A stretch of DNA of 7,108 bases, taken from NCBI GenBank assembly GCA_026395775.1, contig JAPLYA010000029.1:1-7108 (forward strand), in the 5' to 3' direction. Positions 5,664 through 7,108 of this stretch are shown in pieces. Numbering within the stretch: the stretch's first letter is position 1; every line of letters starts with the position of its first letter. Both the position numbers and the translations under genes were made by a program. This DNA is from Candidatus Pacearchaeota archaeon. Lineage in GTDB: Archaea > Nanobdellota > Nanobdellia > Pacearchaeales > GW2011-AR1. The notes under the pieces were generated by a model. That model did not search any database. It saw only the letters and a program-made list of their open reading frames with translations, and had not been told where the DNA came from.

Positions 5664-6617
5664 TCAAAGTTTTTCAGATTTCTCTAGTGATTCAATCAAC
5701 TTTTCTATGTCTAAATCTTCCACATTAGAAACAAAAAACTCATTTGTGTTGAAAAGTTTATTTTGCCTTATACTCCCTAAGAAGAACGATTCTCTTCCCA
5801 GCAACCCATTTTTTACATCAGGAAATTTTTCAGGCTGTAAGTCTTCTTCTTTCAAGCCCAGATTTTCAATTTGCTCTGAAAATAATACAGCTCTAATGCT
5901 ATTTGAACCATCATCCAGAACAATAGACATCAAACTTCTTTTTCTAGGGAGGATCTTCCCATGCTTCTCGCATTTATAGCCCTCTGCCTCTTCTATTGCT
6001 TTTGTGTTGCATTCAGGGCAAGTGAGAAAGAACTTTGGTTCAAAAGCCTGAACAATTATGGCCCTAACTTTGAATCCTCCCCCCAATCCAAGCTCGCTAA
6101 TCCTCTTTTCAGAGTAATCCACAGTAGTCTTAACATTCTCTATTATTTCAGTTGATTTTTTTACATCTGAAAAACCAGTTAGATGTATTTCCATATTGCG
6201 AAAATTAGCATTAGTAATATCAATAACATCTCCTTCTTTAATTGCCTCTTTTTCAATCAAATCTATATGATTTGTATCCCACAATACTACTCGAATATTG
6301 CCTGTTTCATCAGCAAGTATCATACTCCCAATCTTTCCTTCGCGATTATTTGTATGATATTCCTTTACTGGAAATATTTTGATAATCTTGCCAAGAATAT
6401 TCACTTTCTTCATCCCAGGAAGGAGCTCATTAACCTTAGCCTTTTCCTTGTCAAAGTTTATTCCAAGTTCAGCTGCAATTATCTGGGCAGCCCCCTCTCT
6501 AGAAATCAGTCCAGAAAGTTTTGCTCTTTTTGCTTCAACTAATCGATTAATCTCTTCCTCTGTTTTGCCAGAAACTCTGGAAATTTTCTCAACAATTTTA
6601 TTATAAGCTTGCAACAT
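5664..6617 (-). CDS. rpa: Replication protein A-like single-stranded DNA-binding protein, 317 aa, OB folds plus zinc finger
   Basis: This is an archaeal RPA/replication factor A homologue that coats single-stranded DNA in replication, repair and recombination. The N-terminal helical part (1-55: YNKIVEKISRVSG..EEEINRLVEAKRAKLSGLIS..GAAQIIAAELGI) is typical of the family. A first OB fold spans about 64-152 (LADETGNIRVVLWD, then IKEGDVIDITNANF). A second region of about 180-305 holds a zinc finger C200-PE-C203...C216-EK-H219 and a second OB strand pair (IVLDDGSNSIRAVLF). The tail is acidic and lysine-rich. I start it at ATG 6617 because GGAG lies seven bases ahead and the protein then begins like its homologues. 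A TTG at 6668 would add 17 residues (IYETPKFSNSCRRFE...) that look unlike the family. One classical and one zinc-finger-bearing OB domain resembles the large subunit of three-subunit archaeal RPA. RadA lies two genes downstream. Confidence 0.9.
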   Translation of the reverse strand: MLQAYNKIVEKISRVSGKTEEEINRLVEAKRAKLSGLISREGAAQIIAAELGINFDKEKAKVNELLPGMKKVNILGKIIKIFPVKEYHTNNREGKIGSMILADETGNIRVVLWDTNHIDLIEKEAIKEGDVIDITNANFRNMEIHLTGFSDVKKSTEIIENVKTTVDYSEKRISELGLGGGFKVRAIIVQAFEPKFFLTCPECNTKAIEEAEGYKCEKHGKILPRKRSLMSIVLDDGSNSIRAVLFSEQIENLGLKEEDLQPEKFPDVKNGLLGRESFFLGSIRQNKLFNTNEFFVSNVEDLDIEKLIESLEKSEKL

Positions 6618-6624
6618 TTCAAAT

Positions 6625-6636
6625 CTCCTGCAGGAG
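6625..6636 (-). promoter_or_regulatory. Shine-Dalgarno of the RPA gene inside a perfect 12-bp palindrome
   Basis: CTCCTGCAGGAG is its own reverse complement. On the minus strand its second half is the GGAG seven bases before the ATG at 6617, and this decides the start. The upstream CTCC could pair with GGAG across a TGCA loop and mask the site, or the palindrome could bind a dimeric regulator. The 4-bp stem is weak, so the regulatory idea is speculative, while the ribosome site itself is well supported. Confidence 0.6.
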
Positions 6637-6653
6637 TTTGAAAATTTTGGGGT

Positions 6654-6694
6654 TTCATAAATCTCCAAAGTCTTAAATTTATTGAAAATTTAAG
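6654..6694 (-). promoter_or_regulatory. Probable RPA promoter region with an inverted repeat
   Basis: There are two candidates. TTTATGAA (6654-6661, minus strand) would start transcription near 6632, just upstream of the Shine-Dalgarno site. Further upstream, CTTAAATTT (6672-6680) and AAATTTAAG (6686-6694) form a perfect 9-bp inverted repeat with a 5-base centre. It could hold an alternative TATA box (start near 6650) or be an operator next to the first one. I cannot choose between them by eye. Confidence 0.4.
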
Positions 6695-6730
6695 CTTATT
6701 CAATCTCCTTTATTGTATCAGCAAAAATCC

Positions 6731-6876
6731 TAAGTTTAAAAGCATTGTTGTGCTGGATTTTAATAGGCAGTTAGTTTAGAAGTAAATACTAACTAGTTTT
6801 GTAGTTAAGTTGTGGAAGTTCAAAGTTTTGGGGGAATTCAATTTTTAAACCAATTGAAACAATTACCAAGTAAACT
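6731..6876. repeat. Intergenic repeat copy C (imperfect palindrome) upstream of the RPA gene
   Basis: The right end ACAATTACCAAGTAAAC (6859-6875) matches copies A and B. The core GAAGTAAATACTAACTAG (from 6779) and GCTGGATTTTAATAGG (from 6752) align with B. The left arm AGTTTAAAAGCATTGTTGTGCTGG resembles the reverse complement of the right arm, AGTTTACTTGGTAATTGTTTCAATTGG. An inner AGTTAGT/ACTAACT pair (6769-6775, 6788-6794) brackets the core. The homology that A and B share beyond the 17-mer is absent here. Instead the right end runs into a separate small palindrome. Confidence 0.5.
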
Positions 6877-6955
6877 GGAATAGTTTACTTTTTACCCCAA
6901 GAAATTTCTCACAAATTAGAAATTTCAGGGCCCCGAAAATCCTCCTAGGATTTTC
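6868..6955. repeat. Three consecutive perfect 9-bp stem-loops between repeat C and the transposase tail
   Basis: AAGTAAACT/AGTTTACTT (6868-6876, 6882-6890, 5-base loop), GAAATTTCT/AGAAATTTC (6901-6909, 6918-6926, 8-base loop) and GAAAATCCT/AGGATTTTC (6935-6943, 6947-6955, 3-base loop) follow one another. An outer CCAAGAAA/TTTCTTGG pair (6897-6904, 6952-6959) could enclose the last two. With copy C and the promoter region, these account for the 357-base gene-free stretch 6618-6974, in which I see no other ORF or RNA gene. They may mark the end of the insertion element whose transposase tail follows. Confidence 0.6.
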
Positions 6956-6974
6956 TTGGTCTCAAAAGATACTG

Positions 6975-7108
6975 TCATCTTAGCGAATGGTGCAACATCT
7001 TCCCCATTTTTCTGATTAAATTCAAAATCTTATTTCTCCCCAATTTCAAATTTATCTCTGCCATTTCTGCTGGAGTTTTTCCCTTCAACTCCTGATGAGG
7101 GTTCACAA
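6975..7108 (-). CDS. DDE-type transposase, C-terminal fragment (5' part beyond the window)
   Basis: The minus-strand frame enters at the right edge and ends at TGA 6975-6977, giving 43 visible residues: NPHQELKGKTPAEMAEI near the start, then LKLGRNKILNLIRK. The PHQxLxGKTPAEMA pattern is the conserved tail that follows the catalytic Glu helix in integrase-core (DDE) transposases. It is commonest in archaeal IS6/IS240-like elements, although IS3- and IS481-type enzymes have related tails. The catalytic DDE residues lie outside the window, so I cannot tell whether the gene is whole. Its 3' side is a cluster of palindromes and repeat copy C. A transposase next to one repeat copy offers a possible source for the mobility of that family, but this is unproven. 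Confidence 0.6.
   Translation of the reverse strand, partial: VNPHQELKGKTPAEMAEINLKLGRNKILNLIRKMGKMLHHSLR

Noticed and set aside
5082..6606. Plus-strand open frames opposite the YdjM-like and RPA genes
   Set aside because: The minus-strand proteins have clear family motifs; the plus-strand translations show none and are frame shadows.
6618..6668. TTG start for the RPA gene at 6668, adding 17 residues
   Set aside because: The added residues do not resemble the family N-terminus, while ATG 6617 has GGAG at seven bases and begins at the usual helical domain.
758..6876. A CRISPR array or tRNA cluster as the explanation of the A/B/C repeats
   Set aside because: Copies are thousands of bases apart, have no regular spacers and no tRNA-like cloverleaf or T-loop sequence.
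6925..6978. A 17-codon minus-strand frame overlapping the transposase stop (MTVSFETKKILGG...)
   Set aside because: It is very short, runs through a palindrome and has no recognisable similarity. It could be a frameshifted transposase end but nothing supports that.

Overview
The window is AT-rich. It reads as a piece of a small archaeal genome, most likely a DPANN-type archaeon (Woesearchaeota/Pacearchaeota-like); that lineage guess is inference. The archaeal signs are a RadA recombinase with an N-terminal helix-hairpin-helix domain, an RPA-type single-strand DNA-binding protein with a zinc finger, TATA-like boxes about 25 nt upstream of starts, and apparently leaderless mRNAs next to Shine-Dalgarno-led genes.

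Almost everything runs on the minus strand. From high to low coordinates: the C-terminal tail of a DDE-type transposase (6975-7108, cut by the window edge); a palindrome-rich spacer with repeat copy C; an RPA-like gene (5664-6617); a small YdjM-family membrane protein (5102-5560); repeat copy B; radA (952-4914); repeat copy A; and at the left edge the N-terminal half of a membrane-anchored class A beta-lactamase-like serine hydrolase (1-468). The only plus-strand candidate is a short two-helix membrane ORF (604-747) with no convincing start.

The main feature is radA. Its 1320-codon frame encodes only 324 residues of recombinase. The rest is two inteins of 503 and 493 residues, each carrying a two-motif LAGLIDADG homing endonuclease. 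Intein 1 splits the Walker A motif between the catalytic Lys and the following Thr. Intein 2 sits at the end of DNA-binding loop L2 (GHA|ST). The precursor therefore cannot be an active recombinase until both inteins have spliced out.

The second noteworthy feature is a family of three dispersed intergenic elements (A, B, C), about 115-180 nt each and all in one orientation. They share the 17-mer ACAATTACCRAGTAWAC at one end, a GAAGTAAA..AACTA core, and imperfect self-complementarity between their ends. They look like MITE-like or structured intergenic repeats and match no class I can name. B lies just upstream of the radA promoter, C lies upstream of the RPA gene, and A follows radA.

RPA coats single-stranded DNA and RadA replaces it to form the recombination filament, so the cluster makes sense as a DNA repair/recombination neighbourhood. 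The linked YdjM-like protein is an intriguing companion, because E. coli YdjM belongs to the DNA-damage (LexA) regulon.
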